Shown: piece after piece, positions 54,350-64,000 of the stretch
Position numbering within the stretch: position 1 is the first letter of the stretch
Layout of the letters: the number at the start of each line of letters is the position of its first letter
Assembly (NCBI GenBank): GCA_914767885.1
Contig: CAJZBQ010000064.1
Location: 124,001 to 188,000 of the forward strand
DNA: 64,000 nt
DNA from: Blepharisma stoltei
Lineage: Eukaryota > Ciliophora > Heterotrichea > Heterotrichida > Blepharismidae
Direction: 5' to 3'
The notes under the pieces: generated by a model
What the model was told of the DNA's origin: nothing
What the model saw: only the letters and a program-made list of their open reading frames with translations
The model's database searches: none
Translations under genes and position numbers: made by a program

Positions 54350-55714
54350 TTATATTTCTCCATCAATATCAATCGCTGCATATGGCTGGTTTTTCTTTTT
54401 TGGTTTTTTCTGCTTAATTCTATAAACAATGAAAACTCCTATAATCCCTAATAAAACTGCTGCTAAATATGCAATTGCAAACCATCCAAACCATCGTATG
54501 TGGCCTAGATCACTTTTTCCTGTAAAGTCAAATTCTTCGTCTCCTGGCTTTGTAATAATTCCCCACGTGCTCTGCTCCTGATTTAAGTAGCAAGCTACAG
54601 TTGTGTTATGTAAAGTCCTTATAGCTAAATACCTAATAAAATTATAAAATGGGCACTTGTAGTTTCCACAGGTAGGGATAACCACAGGCTGATCGTTATA
54701 ATCTAAAGTCACAAAAAGGTTTTCATTTTCTTGTATCAATTGAAAAATCAGCTGAGAAGCAAATGGAGGCTCAAAATCTGCAGGAAGCTGCAAGCTTGCT
54801 AAAATATTTAGAATTGTCCTGTCTTGTCCTGAATAAAACGAAAACCTGGTTTCCATAGACTGAGTTTTAGCAAGCTTAAACTCATTCATTAAATTAATGA
54901 GAAACCCGCTCCCTGCATATTTTGCAAGCGCGTCTGGAGAATAGTAAACATTATATATATATTCTGCATAAAAATTCGTAGCATTTGTATAGTAAGATCC
55001 TGAGAATTCGCTCGGAACTGAGTAGCCATGGAATATGTTACAGTTCAATGAGTCCAACAATTTTGGGAAAATGTACACAGCATATTGGTAGCTACAACTG
55101 AAAGATTTTTGGATAGTGGTAAACAAATTTTGGTTATCCAGGATTAGTTGATTTACATCTTGGCTACTATTTCTTACTTGGACTAAATACTCATATCTGT
55201 CACAATCATAAGCAGGCAAAAGTAAAGCCTCTCTGCTTAGAAGATCTGTATGAATAGAGATAACTTGTGTGTTATTCGGTAATGCTGAATATCCCAGTTT
55301 ATTTATAATAGTTTGCTGGTTTTCCACCTCTATAGGTGGAACTGAATTGTTGAGTTGGAATTTATTCCTTAAACTTGGTCCAGTCCCAGGTGGGTAAAGG
55401 CCTAAAAGTTGGCTAGTGGCGCTTGTTAATGTTCTATCATTATCAGTCGAATAAACCTTTATTTCAGGTGTATAGAACCAAGGACTTAATAATTTTGTAT
55501 TATTGACATATCGATTTCTAAGCTCAGCCCCTATTAAATAATGCTGCCTCATCCCAGATGGTGAAAGTTTCGCCGGGCCTTGAGGCCATTTCTGCAAGTT
55601 ATCCCAAGGCATGAACTGTAAAGGTGCCCTGGCGCCTTCTCTGCTTACTTCTACTACATATAAAATTGTGCATTCAATAAGTAGAGGCAGCAAAAGTTTC
55701 ACAACAATTCCCAT
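54350..55714 (-). CDS. Membrane-anchored histidine-acid-phosphatase homologue lacking both catalytic histidines
   Basis: 454 codons, unbroken. N-terminal signal peptide (VVKLLLPLLIECTILYVV), a long luminal domain, one transmembrane helix near the C-terminus (FAIAYLAAVLLGIIGVFIVY) and a short basic tail, the layout of lysosomal acid phosphatases. Family landmarks are recognisable (WPQGPAKLSPSGMRQHYLIG, YSTDNDRTLTSATSQLLGLYP). The catalytic RHGxRxP motif, however, reads SREGARAP, and the distal SGHDTT motif reads YSGQDRTIL. The nucleophile and the acid-base neighbour are therefore replaced, which predicts a pseudophosphatase, perhaps a receptor or binding protein. The base reading at both sites is unambiguous. 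Confidence 0.85.
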   Translation of the reverse strand: MGIVVKLLLPLLIECTILYVVEVSREGARAPLQFMPWDNLQKWPQGPAKLSPSGMRQHYLIGAELRNRYVNNTKLLSPWFYTPEIKVYSTDNDRTLTSATSQLLGLYPPGTGPSLRNKFQLNNSVPPIEVENQQTIINKLGYSALPNNTQVISIHTDLLSREALLLPAYDCDRYEYLVQVRNSSQDVNQLILDNQNLFTTIQKSFSCSYQYAVYIFPKLLDSLNCNIFHGYSVPSEFSGSYYTNATNFYAEYIYNVYYSPDALAKYAGSGFLINLMNEFKLAKTQSMETRFSFYSGQDRTILNILASLQLPADFEPPFASQLIFQLIQENENLFVTLDYNDQPVVIPTCGNYKCPFYNFIRYLAIRTLHNTTVACYLNQEQSTWGIITKPGDEEFDFTGKSDLGHIRWFGWFAIAYLAAVLLGIIGVFIVYRIKQKKPKKKNQPYAAIDIDGEI

Positions 55715-55738
55715 TTACTTATAATTATTTTGTAAAAA

Positions 55739-58662
55739 TTATTTTCTCCTCTTCATGGCCCTTTTGTCTTTTTTCAGCCTTCTGTCCACAAATTTCAAAT
55801 TTCTTCCTCCTTTCCTCAGGTTTTTTCTGTCCTTATGGAAAACTCTGCTTACTATATATCGCTTCTTGGGCTCGTTTCTCTTGATTTCTTTTCTGTATAA
55901 GCTTTGCAGCTGCTTTACTTTTAGTGCTTCAGAAATATCTGTTTGGTTTGCGATGGCTTCAGCCTTAGGTTTCAGATTTTCTAACTTGTGGGCGAGTTTT
56001 CGTTTTCGCCTGCCTATAGCTTCTAGAACTTTTTTAATAGGTCTTTTGTCGTTTTCTTTGACTTGGGCCCAAGCTTCTTTCATCTCTTCGGGAGTTAGGG
56101 GGAGAGAAGCTTGATAGTGCTGCTTTTGGTCATCTACAAACCAATCAGGGAGGCCTTTTGGATCTTCAAAATTGTATCTGTTATATGTGGAGTCCATTAT
56201 TTCTCTCCTGCGTTTTTTCCTTACTCCCCTGCAGTAATAAGTAATTTCTTGCTTATTGTGGGGTTTTGCACGAATTTCAAATAGTAAATTTAATATGAAT
56301 AGATCGAAAATTGCTTATTGGGCAAAAATTGCATTATCTAAAAACACTTATAATAAGCAATTTTCGATCCGTTCATATTTTATTTACTTTTTGAAAAAAT
56401 TTGTAAAAAGCCCATGAATAAGCAAGAAATTGCTTATTACTAGAGGAAAATTAGCATTGCAGTGCCTAGTGCTATAGTTTCTGCTAAAGCTTCAGGGTCT
56501 TCAGCTTCTTTATACTCTTGTGGGACGACTTCGAAATCAAGCTTGTTCTCTTTTTCCTTTTCTTTCAAGTCTTTTTTATTTCTTCTTTCTTTTTTCTTTT
56601 TCTTTTTCTTTTCTTGAGGGATTTCTTCTTGGAAGTCAGTAATGTCTTCGAATTCTTCTCTTTGGAACCATCTGCTTGCGGTTTCCTTTTTCATGCTTTC
56701 TTCAATTATTTGTCCTAGGCCTTCTTCTTCATTGACTTCTCCTTCAGCTTCGTTTCCTTCTTCATCTAATTTTCTTCTTTTTCTGATTTTATCATCTTCA
56801 TAGGCGGCATTTAGTGACTCCTCCATTTGTTTGATTCTCTCAATTTTATAATTAAAATATGCAGGTGATGAATTTCGATGGGAGACCAGAAAATTCGAGC
56901 GATACCATATTTTATTTATGAGGTTTGGTATCCTCTGGTGAATTTATCCCAGATGTGCTAAGGAAGAAAAGGCCAGGTGGTCTTTCCTACGGACTCCTGA
57001 CTTAGGGATCGGAATTTCCAGAAGTGTGCCACCTATCCCAGGCAGTCGAGAATGGACCTTTAGGGTTCTGACGAGCACAAGTAGATAGCTTGAACTCAAA
57101 GAGGAGTCATCAAAGCCCAAGCTTCAAGACTGGCCTCTTTTAGTGATCAAGATCAGAGATGGCCATACCTTTGGCAGGCCCGAGAAAATGGCGTGAAATT
57201 AGCCCCAGAGCGGTGCTGGAGGTAGCTTTGCTAGCAGCCTAGTAGTGAACATCAAACGAGTGAAAGATTAATTTAGATTTAGATTCTCTCAGTTTCGTCT
57301 TCAAACTCCATGTCTTGATCTTCTTCATAGAAAAGATCCTCTTTTTCCTCTTCTGGGTCTGTATAATCAGCCTCTTCAATATCCATGTTGCTAATTGTAG
57401 GATCTTCAATTGTGAATAATTGTTCTTGGCCTTCATATGGGTCATCTATATGAATTTTTGCTTTTTTTGATTTTTTTTCGTTTTCAAGCTGCTTTTTTAA
57501 TTTTTTCTTTTCTTTTTTGTTAGCTTTTTCTACAAGTTCATCGAGTTCTTCTTCAGAATTAAGCTCATGCTCAGGCTCTACAACAGTTTCTGTAGCCTTT
57601 TCTCGATTAAGAATTGTAACAACTCTTGATCGCCATTTAAGTAAATTTTTTAGCTCAGAGCGGCCTAGGAGTTTGGTATCTTTTATATAGTCATAAAAGA
57701 TGGACTCTGGAGCTTCTAATTCTAAATACCTTTTGGATTCTTCATCATTAATAGTAAACTCATTAAAATCGGCTATGAACTGATAAGGATTCTGACAGTC
57801 AACAAATTCAGATAATGGAGCTTTTCTATGTTGCCCCAAACCTTTTTCAAGGTGCACAGAAATGCTGTGCTTTTTGACAGCTTCAGGTAGAAGCTGCCTT
57901 AGTGAGTGGATATTATTTTTATCAATGATATCTTCACTTTCCATAAATACGTATTTTGAGTCAAGTAATTTTGGGTCAATGCTTTTAGGTGCTTTATATT
58001 TTTGACATACCACAAAAATTTCAGCTGAAGTGTTTCTACTTGCCATAGGCTTGGTAGCTGTGACTCTCCTATATTTTTTAATTTTTTTTATATTTAATTA
58101 ATTTTTATAATAAAGTTTTCTATCAAACTGTGACTTTTTCAAAGAGTTTTCCAAAAACCCATAACAAAGAATTGTAATCGACTGACCTAAAGACCTTTGT
58201 TACAAAAACCCCATCTTTTTTAAGAAACTGTGTAGCAAGTTTAAGTGATGCTAAAACAAGCTCATTCTGTGTATAAGCGTCTTGTTCCCAACTGGTACCG
58301 ACGTTTGGTGCTCCATCATGGATAACAACATCAGCTTTTAGATGTTTTATTTCAGATTTCAGCCTTGCGACACATTGTTTGGACGTGATATCGCCTACAA
58401 ATGTAGTCACCCCTTTGATTGGTTTTATAGGGACAAGATCTACACCAAGGATCAGGCTTGCCACAGGCATGTTATTAGCTGCCACTTGTAGCCACCCACC
58501 TGGGGCTGCACATAAGTCAATTAACACATGAGCAGCGTTAAGGATATCGAACTTTTTATTCAATTGGATTAGTTTAAAAGCTGCACGAGATCGGTAACCT
58601 TGTTCTTTGGCTAAATGATAATATTTGTCAAGCCTGCTTTTTGCCTTTCCCTTTTTTACCAT
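55739..58662 (-). CDS. SPB1: Spb1/FTSJ3-type rRNA 2'-O-methyltransferase
   Basis: Nucleolar methyltransferase needed for 60S ribosome maturation. The N-terminal FtsJ domain has [23 protein letters not shown] motif [27 protein letters not shown] and KVFR (the K-D-K-E type set). [18 protein letters not shown] then follows, a long acidic middle ([14 protein letters not shown]), and the conserved C-terminal [19 protein letters not shown] .. [19 protein letters not shown]. Three insertions are removed in phase: 58058-58127 (between AGTCACAG repeats), 56847-57295 (14-bp duplication) and 56224-56453 (TIR element), leaving 725 codons. The last removal yields [18 protein letters not shown], as in other Spb1 proteins. 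Confidence 0.9.
56222..56453. mobile_element. Family-3 TIR MITE / IES (230 bp) in SPB1
   Basis: Inverted ends TACTCCCCTGCAGTAATAAG and TAATTTTCCTCTAGTAATAAG, continuing with AATTTCTTGCTTATT. An inner inverted pair (GATCGAAAATTGCTTATT) makes it nearly palindromic. Cut at the outer TAs, the gene reads ATG CTA AGG AAA AAA CGC. Confidence 0.88.
56833..57295 (+). mobile_element. SINE-like insertion with 14-bp duplication in SPB1
   Basis: GATTCTCTCAATTT at 56833-56846 and GATTCTCTCAGTTT at 57282-57295. The 449-bp insert is GC-richer. Removal gives GAG AGA ATC AAA CAA ATG in frame. The repeat holds no TA. Confidence 0.85.
58058..58135. other. 70-bp AT-rich IES with 8-bp repeats and no TA border
   Basis: CTGTGACT at 58058-58065 and 58128-58135 (minus AGTCACAG). 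Removing 70 bp gives GAA AAA GTC ACA GCT ACC AAG CCT, the conserved FEKVTATKP. No pair of TA borders produces the right phase. Confidence 0.8.
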
Positions 58663-58856
58663 TTATAAGGGATCCTAGCCAGATAATTTGTAATTTAATT
58701 TGATATGACTTTTATCTCCTCTATTTGGGCTTAAAAACGTATTTTTAATAATTTCAGCCTGGGAAAATTGAAAAAGATAAGCCCTTTTAAAGCCTTAATA
58801 ACCAGACTTAATGCCTTAAAAATTAATCGAAGACTTCAGATTTTTAATAATTATGG

Positions 58857-59694
58857 TTAAATTACATAGCTTAAGTATTTTTCGTATGATCCTACCCATT
58901 CTTTAAGGAACTTTGGTAGCACTCTTAATGTGATTTTATCATATATAGGGTATCTCAACAAATACAATTCCCATCTTCCTTTGTCAGCTAAAATATCCAG
59001 GACGAGACTGACGAAAAATGGCTTTAGTGATCTTCTTCCCCATATTAATACTGCAACAATATATAGAAAAGGCCGAATAATCCTGAAAAAATTGCGCATA
59101 TAGGCAAGCAGATTTGGTAGGTTTTTCTCTAATGGTCTGTGAGCTTTATTTTGTGGCTTAAGCCCTGCAATCAGTTTTGGGATTTCTGCAAGCATAATTA
59201 ATTGGTACTGGATATGGGAAGGAATTTTTTTCTTGGTTAAAAGGTCGAGGAGTTCTTGGAAGATTTCAAAAGCTTTATATAATGCATGCTTTTCACCTTT
59301 AAGACTTGGGAGTCTGCTAACTGCTCCCCTCCGTGAGTGAACAAAACCATTAGAAAAATCGCTATTTTTTGCCCAAAAACCCACCTCGGTGAGTGAACAA
59401 AAATTTTTTATGAAAAAAAAATTGATATATAAGTGATAATAGTTAGTATAATGAAATCTAAAGCTAATTTCTGTTTAATTTTAAATAAATTGCGTTTTAA
59501 AACACAAATTTTATAAATTAAATTAATATTTGCTTCCCAATTTTTGCAAATTAGGATTTTTTAAAATTTCTAAAAAAAAATTTTCTATGAAATTCATATA
59601 TAAATTTTTTAAAAAAAAATTAACCCCCTCCGTGAGTGAACAAAAATTTTGTTCACTCACGGAGGGGGGGAGTAAGAAGAAATAAAGCTTCCAT
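58857..59694 (-). CDS. PEX16-like peroxisomal membrane protein (C-terminal half)
   Basis: After removal of the MITE (59320-59674) the frame is 161 codons from ATG at 59694 (MEALFLLSRLPSLKGEKHAL) to TAA at 58857. The C-terminal half has the PEX16-like order: RPFLYIVAVLIWGRRSLKPFFVSL, LDILADKG, RYPIYDKITLRVL and a terminal LPKFLKEWVGSYEKY. PEX16 recruits membrane proteins to peroxisomes. Family members are about 300-350 residues, so the N-terminal part is missing or lies in an unrecognised upstream exon beyond further IES DNA in 59700-60000. Confidence 0.6.
59318..59674 (-). mobile_element. Family-1 MITE (357 bp) in PEX16-like gene
   Basis: Reverse orientation. The left TIR has CTAACTGCTCCCC, a two-base insertion relative to other copies; the right end is GGGGGGGAGTAAG. 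TA-to-TA removal gives CTT CTT AGC AGA CTC on the minus strand. Confidence 0.88.
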
Positions 59695-59998
59695 TTATAA
59701 TAAAGATCGTAAAAACTCTAATAATCATAAATTTCTTATTAAATTTAAATGTGCGGCTTATTAGAAATAAAAACTATTTGTATATCTATTAGAACTAAAA
59801 AATCTAATTTATATGAAAAAGCTAAATTTTATTGACTCTAGTGGTTTCTAATATTGCAGTAGCTTAATACTCTCCTTTACTATACAAATCTATCTAATTT
59901 TTTGTATTTCCTTCACCATTAATTCGATTTTCATATTTAATTACTCTTAATTTTTCCTTTTGCAGCCATTTTAATCAGCTTATAATTAAGAAAATTTG
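59695..59998. other. AT-rich spacer between divergent genes
   Basis: Contains the promoters of the PEX16-like and DYRK genes by position; no motif recognised. Confidence 0.45.
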
Positions 59999-59999
59999 A

Positions 60000-61893
60000 A
60001 TGCGAAGACTTTCAAAACCCAGCCGTCATGAAACTTCTTCAAAAGACACGTCTCCCAAAGACCGCCGAATTTTTTTCAAAAAATCTCCTACAGTAAAAAA
60101 GCCTACACATCCATTAAACAGTTCTCAACATGCAACCCCTCGCCGATCTACCAAAGGAGCCACCATTGAGCTGAAGCCAAAAAAAGCTGCAAAACGAATA
60201 AACCTTAATTTAACAGGTGTGCCTACCTTACAATTAGGGAAAGTTACATCACCAGCAGTCAGCACAAAAAAGCATCAGCTTTCAACGACTAGGGTTCATA
60301 AAAGAACCCTCAGTGACGGTGTGCCTGATTTCAATGCGACTGAAAGCTCTTTGCTTAATAATACAGTAAAGAGTTTTAAAAAGCCGTCAACTTCAAGAAA
60401 GCCAGGCACTAAGCAGGTTGATTGAGGAGCTGCTACACATTCTTTATTAAAAAACCATGCTTTAATGCAAAATTTTATATGCTTTTTGGGTTTAAATAGA
60501 TTTTTTTTTAATATGAAATGTCGTTTTCACCAAATTTAACCAGCACAATATAGAAGAAAATCCTGAAAAAATGTGGAAAAGTCTTAAACTCCCAGCAAGC
60601 CCAGGAACTATTTTAAAATCATTTATAAAAGAATTAACCACATATGAGCAAGGTGAAATTTTAGGATATCATGAAATATACTATATAGGAATTGGGGCGA
60701 AAAAAACTAAGCCAGACCCATCCTCTTGCTCTCCTAATGTAGGCTACGATGATGAAAGAGGAGATTATAATATAGTTATAGGAGATCACATAGCCTTTCG
60801 CTATGAAGTTGTAGACGTTTTAGGCCGAGGTAGCTTTGGGCAAGTCCTAAAAGTCCTTGACCACAAGTCAGGTGACGAATTTGCCCTAAAAATCATCAGA
60901 AATAAAAGCCGATTTCACCAGCAAGCCGCAGTAGAAATTGAAGTTTTAAGCTATTTAAAAGAAAAAGATCCAAAAGAAAGCCACGCGATTGTCCATATCC
61001 AGGACTATTTTACATTTAGGAAACACATTGTAAATGATATTTAGTGTATTGCTTTTGAGCTTTTGTCAATCAATTTGTATGAATTTATCAAAAGCAACCA
61101 GTTCAAAGGCCTGAGTATGAATTTGATAAGAAGATTTGCAGTGCAAATTTTACAAGCATTAGAGCTGCTTGAGAGGTTACAGATAATTCATTGTGATTTA
61201 AAGCCAGAAAATATATTATTAAAGGAGTCTGCGCATTCTGCTATAAAAGTGATTGATTTTGGCTCTTCTTGTTTTACTAGTAAAAGAGTATACACCTATA
61301 TACAGAGCAGATTTTATAGGGCGCCTGAAATTATTTTGGGTATTTCTTATTCGACAGCTATTGATATGTGGAGCTTTGGCTGCATTTTGGTGGAGCTTTA
61401 TACTGGGTATCCATTATTCCCAGGCGAAAGTGAAGCTGAGCAGCTTTTATGCATAATGGAAGTGCTAGGCCTCCCATCAGAATCAGCATTTGAAAAATCT
61501 ACTAGAGCCAGGCTATTTTTCGAAAAAAATGGAGAGCCAAAAATAGCCCCGAATTCTAGAGGAAAAATTCGCTATCCAAATAGCAAAAATTTGGATAATA
61601 TTTTGAGAGGAGCTGATAAAACTTTTATTAGACTTGTCAAGCAATGTTTTGAGTGGGATCCTGATAAAAGAATAACGGCTTCTGAAGCTCTCGAGCATGA
61701 GTGAATTCAAGAAGCGTATAATAAGAACGGCTCAAAGCATAATACCAGCAGGGGAGGCAGTGCACAGCCGCATCAAGGCCATACATCTAGGCATATTTGC
61801 TTACTTAAATTACTTATCGGGGAAATTCTGCAGACACGAATACTACTATTCGCATCTTCGCTTGCAAGTCTGGATACAGTCTTCAGCTGTTAG
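60000..61893 (+). CDS. DYRK-family dual-specificity protein kinase
   Basis: DYRK kinases autophosphorylate an activation-loop tyrosine and then phosphorylate Ser/Thr. A basic, disordered N-terminus (residues 1-150) is followed by the DYRK homology box EILGYHEIYYIG. The kinase domain has GRGSFGQV (Gly loop), FALKIIRN (Lys), HCDLKPENILL (catalytic loop), VIDFGSSC (DFG), the activation loop YTYIQSRFYRAPEI (YxY) and DMWSFGCILVELYTG. The product is about 602 residues after removal of a 73-bp IES (60480-60552) and a 15-nt intron (61030-61044). UGA is Trp at 60423 and 61702. The tail after HEWIQEAYN is uncertain: GC-richer repeat-like DNA begins at about 61740, and the true stop may differ. Confidence 0.88.
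60478..60552. other. Short TA-bounded IES (73 bp) in DYRK gene
   Basis: Excision joins TTT ATA GAA GAA AAT CCT GAA between the basic N-terminus and the DYRK homology region. Confidence 0.82.
61030..61044 (+). other. 15-nt intron
   Basis: GTAAATGATATTTAG with an in-frame TAG; removal joins RKHI and CIAFELL in the kinase N-lobe. Confidence 0.93.
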
Positions 61894-62285
61894 CCTCGCA
61901 GACGAGGGACCATATCGCACTCTATATTCAGAAACGCTTGACATGCCACGAGTCAAAAGAGCTAGCTTTCCAAAAATTAATTTTCAGGTCGAGTTGTGGA
62001 CCAAAATGAAACTCGAAGCCCAAGAGACAAAGCCTATTATTACGCTATGGATTGTCAATTGGCAAAAAACCTCCATCTAGCCCTTGCTGGGCATCTCATT
62101 TCCAACTCTAAATTCCACCTCCCCTCGGCAAGGGCACTGTTTGGATGTGAGTTAAAGTTGTCCAGCCAAGTGCTGTCACTCCATCAAATTCGCCAAAACT
62201 GGCCCAGACACAAATTTCTGAATACTATTCTCTCATCAGCAAGCCTTCCCGGCAACAGGTGTTAAAAGAACAGGTTGGCTCGCCA
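61740..62285 (+). repeat. GC-richer repeat-like stretch downstream of the kinase
   Basis: GC content rises and frames are short. It includes CTTGCTGGGCATCTCATTTCCAACT, like the TTTCCAACT-containing blocks at 2265, 30530 and 45310. Likely a SINE-like insertion near the kinase stop; borders not resolved. Confidence 0.5.
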
Positions 62286-62289
62286 TTTT

Positions 62290-62638
62290 AATATATATTA
62301 CATCAAGACATGCATATAAAGCAAGTTTAGGTGAAACTACAATTAACCCAAGCTTCCAGAATTCGATTTTAACAAATCGAAAGCCAAGGCTTCAGAACTC
62401 GTTTTTAATACCAGGATAAATGTATTTTATGCGTATTTATCATGTGTAATAACTAATATAAGCAGGAACGCTTTTATCTAGCACAATAATCATCGCACTA
62501 AAGCTTCCCAATTGAGCGACCTTTATAATAATAAGTTAAGGCACATTAGGTTATTATCTTTATATGAAATCCATAACGTGCAAAATAATTTTATTTAAAT
62601 TTATTTACTTTTAACAGTAGATTCTGCTTAAGAATTAT
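62290..62638. other. Intergenic region
   Basis: Contains a short tandem-like pair (AGCTTCCAGAATTCGATTTT and AGGCTTCAGAACTCGTTTTT near 62350-62400); no gene seen. Confidence 0.45.
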
Positions 62639-62640
62639 CT

Positions 62641-63500
62641 TTAACAGCTTTCATGCCTAACTATACACTGATTTTTATTCAATAAATCAATATAAAGTTC
62701 TCTATAATCCTTTTCCTTTACTTCTTTTTCTTCAGTCCTGACCTCATTTTCTTCTTGGCTTGTGACAGCATTTATGCTATTTTCTGTCACTTTAATCAAT
62801 TTTTTTGATAATAAACCCTTAATTTATAAATAAAATAAACTTCAGTCTTCATCAGTAGCTGCTGTATATAATAGCAAACCAATAATAATTCTATTGGAAA
62901 AGTATCACTTAAATCGCTAGCAGTAAAATGATGAAACTTCATATTCGCCAACAAATGTGCATCATTATATATCATGACTGGATTTTCTGACAAAATTCTT
63001 ATTGAGTCTTCTTGGACATCAATATTCATTTCTCTTCCTCTTACTACTACACAAGGAAGCAGAACGTTTGGTTTGGTCTCTTGGGCCATATTTCGATTCA
63101 GAAGCTTATGCAGAGCTATAAAATGCAGCAAATTTTCAGTTAAAGCTTTTCTTTTTTCTTCAATCATAGCTTTTTTGGCATTCAAACTTCCTCGAACTGA
63201 CCCGATTTCTTTGTCATTTGATAATCCTTGATAGCTGATTTCATTACGAATTTTTGAAATAATATTTAAGGCATGGAGCACATTAAGTGCGTCATACACT
63301 CTTCGTTGGATATTCTTGAACTCGACTTCATAAGAACTATCAGAGTAATCTTTAAGGATTTCTTTAGCAATTTGGTTGCCTGTAGTGACGCCACCGTTTT
63401 TTACTTTTTCGAGCACTTGGCGAGACAAATTCATGAGTTTTTTGCTTCTGTCAGGTGTTGCTATAATAGAGGCGGTTTGATTATCCATAATTTTATGCAC
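62641..63500 (-). CDS. DP-type dimerisation partner of E2F transcription factor
   Basis: DP proteins pair with E2F to control cell-cycle genes. The DNA-binding winged helix spans residues about 15-90 (SRQVLEKVKNGGVTTGNQIA, then EFKNIQRRVYDALNVLHALN, with the DP/E2F RRxYD core), followed by the dimerisation coil (KKAMIEEKRKALTENLLHFI) and a marked-box-like strand region (MIYNDAHLLANMKFH). Removing a 56-bp TA-bounded segment (62811-62866) joins CYYI and SKKLIKVTENS and extends the protein to the TAA at 62641, about 267 residues. DP rather than E2F is favoured by the ALNVLHALNIISK wording. Confidence 0.85.
62809..62866. other. Short TA-bounded IES (56 bp) in DP gene
   Basis: Codon phases on both sides require 56 bp to be removed; TA-to-TA cuts give exactly that. 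Support is weaker than for the other IESs because the joined C-terminus is not conserved. Confidence 0.6.
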
Positions 63501-63577
63501 CGCCTAATATTTAAGATGGGAAATTTAGAATGATGAAGAAAAGAATGATTTTATAGAAAATAGCAAGGGATTATTTA

Positions 63578-64000
63578 TTAAGCAGTGTTTAAAGTTTCGG
63601 CTTTATTATTTGCATCAGAGTGTTTTTGCTTAAATCTTGCTAAAAAGATTGATGGGTCCTTGTTTAAAAGAGATTTAAGCTCTTTTATGACTTTATCAAG
63701 AGGGGCAAGAGTCATATTAAATTTACAATAATTATCGTATCAGTAAAGCATCATTCCTGCGCTGATAGAAAAAAACAGATCGCTTATTTTTTCAGAAGAC
63801 TCGACAATTATTTTATTGAGAATTCTCTTTTTTAAAGCTCATAGGCTGATTGTGATTATTTTTATAGCAAGATTCCCGATTTCAATTCTGTTTTTTAGCC
63901 GCTTTTGAGCGGCAAGAATTAAGTCAAATTCAAACTGATGATTTTCACATAAGAATAGCATTAATGTAAGCCCTAATAAGGAGCATTCTTTTTCTAGCTC
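63578..64000 (-). CDS. Hypothetical protein, 5' end beyond the window
   Basis: Minus frame open at the right edge and ending TAA at 63578-63580, 140 codons inside the window, with UGA as Trp (ISLWALKKRI, MLYWYDNYC). Helical, with hydrophobic stretches (LGLTLMLFLCENHQF) and a basic end (FKQKHSDANNKAETLNTA). Possibly a peroxin- or membrane-associated helical protein, but I cannot assign a family. Confidence 0.55.

Noticed and set aside
1-64000. tRNA or rRNA genes
   Set aside because: I saw no cloverleaf with the usual T-loop (GGTTCGAATCC-like) and no rRNA sequence; a tRNA scan would be needed to exclude one fully.

Overview
The window reads as germline (micronuclear) DNA of a heterotrich ciliate, most likely Blepharisma or a close relative. 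Three things show this. (1) UGA is read as tryptophan in almost every gene, for instance in the receptor, ATPase, OSCA, RAP and EML genes, while UAA and UAG end frames. (2) Spliceosomal introns are 15 or 16 nt long (GT..AG) in the OSCA channel, the DYRK kinase and two PX genes. (3) At least 25 internal segments interrupt otherwise intact coding genes, and removing each one between its short direct repeats restores the frame. These segments behave as internal eliminated sequences (IESs). I worked from reading alone; no database search was run.

Layout. 0.4-6 kb: one minus-strand receptor gene (periplasmic-binding-type ligand domain plus membrane domain) broken by six insertions, one of them nested. 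7.1-8.1 kb: a decayed kelch gene. 8.2-28.6 kb: a tandemly duplicated block in which a secreted cysteine-rich protein gene (plus) faces a RAP-domain gene (minus). Only one cysteine-rich copy (15112-16827) and one RAP copy (24860-28552, with four IESs) are intact. The third unit has absorbed a LINE-type endonuclease element and a second retroelement. 29-45 kb: P5-type ATPase, O-methyltransferase, TBC Rab-GAP, small membrane protein, EML-type WD40 protein, Tctex-type dynein light chain and a small UGA-containing gene. 46-64 kb: OSCA/TMEM63 channel, IFT54, two tandem PX proteins, a membrane-anchored histidine-acid-phosphatase homologue lacking both catalytic histidines, Spb1 rRNA methyltransferase, PEX16-like protein, DYRK kinase, DP-type E2F partner, and a gene running off the right edge.

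The germline-limited DNA falls into four classes: (a) short AT-rich TA-bounded IESs of about 56-92 bp; (b) MITEs, dominated by a nine-copy family with CTCCCC ends, a repeated CTCCGTGAGTGAACAAAA motif and TAA/TTA target duplications, plus a second family built on TTTAAATTGAAAC; (c) GC-richer SINE-like insertions with 7-19 bp target duplications and AT-rich or (TC)n tails; (d) LINE remains. Genes are closely packed and often convergent. Several belong to cilia and signalling (IFT54, dynein light chain, EML, OSCA, receptor), but there is no sign of operon-like organisation.
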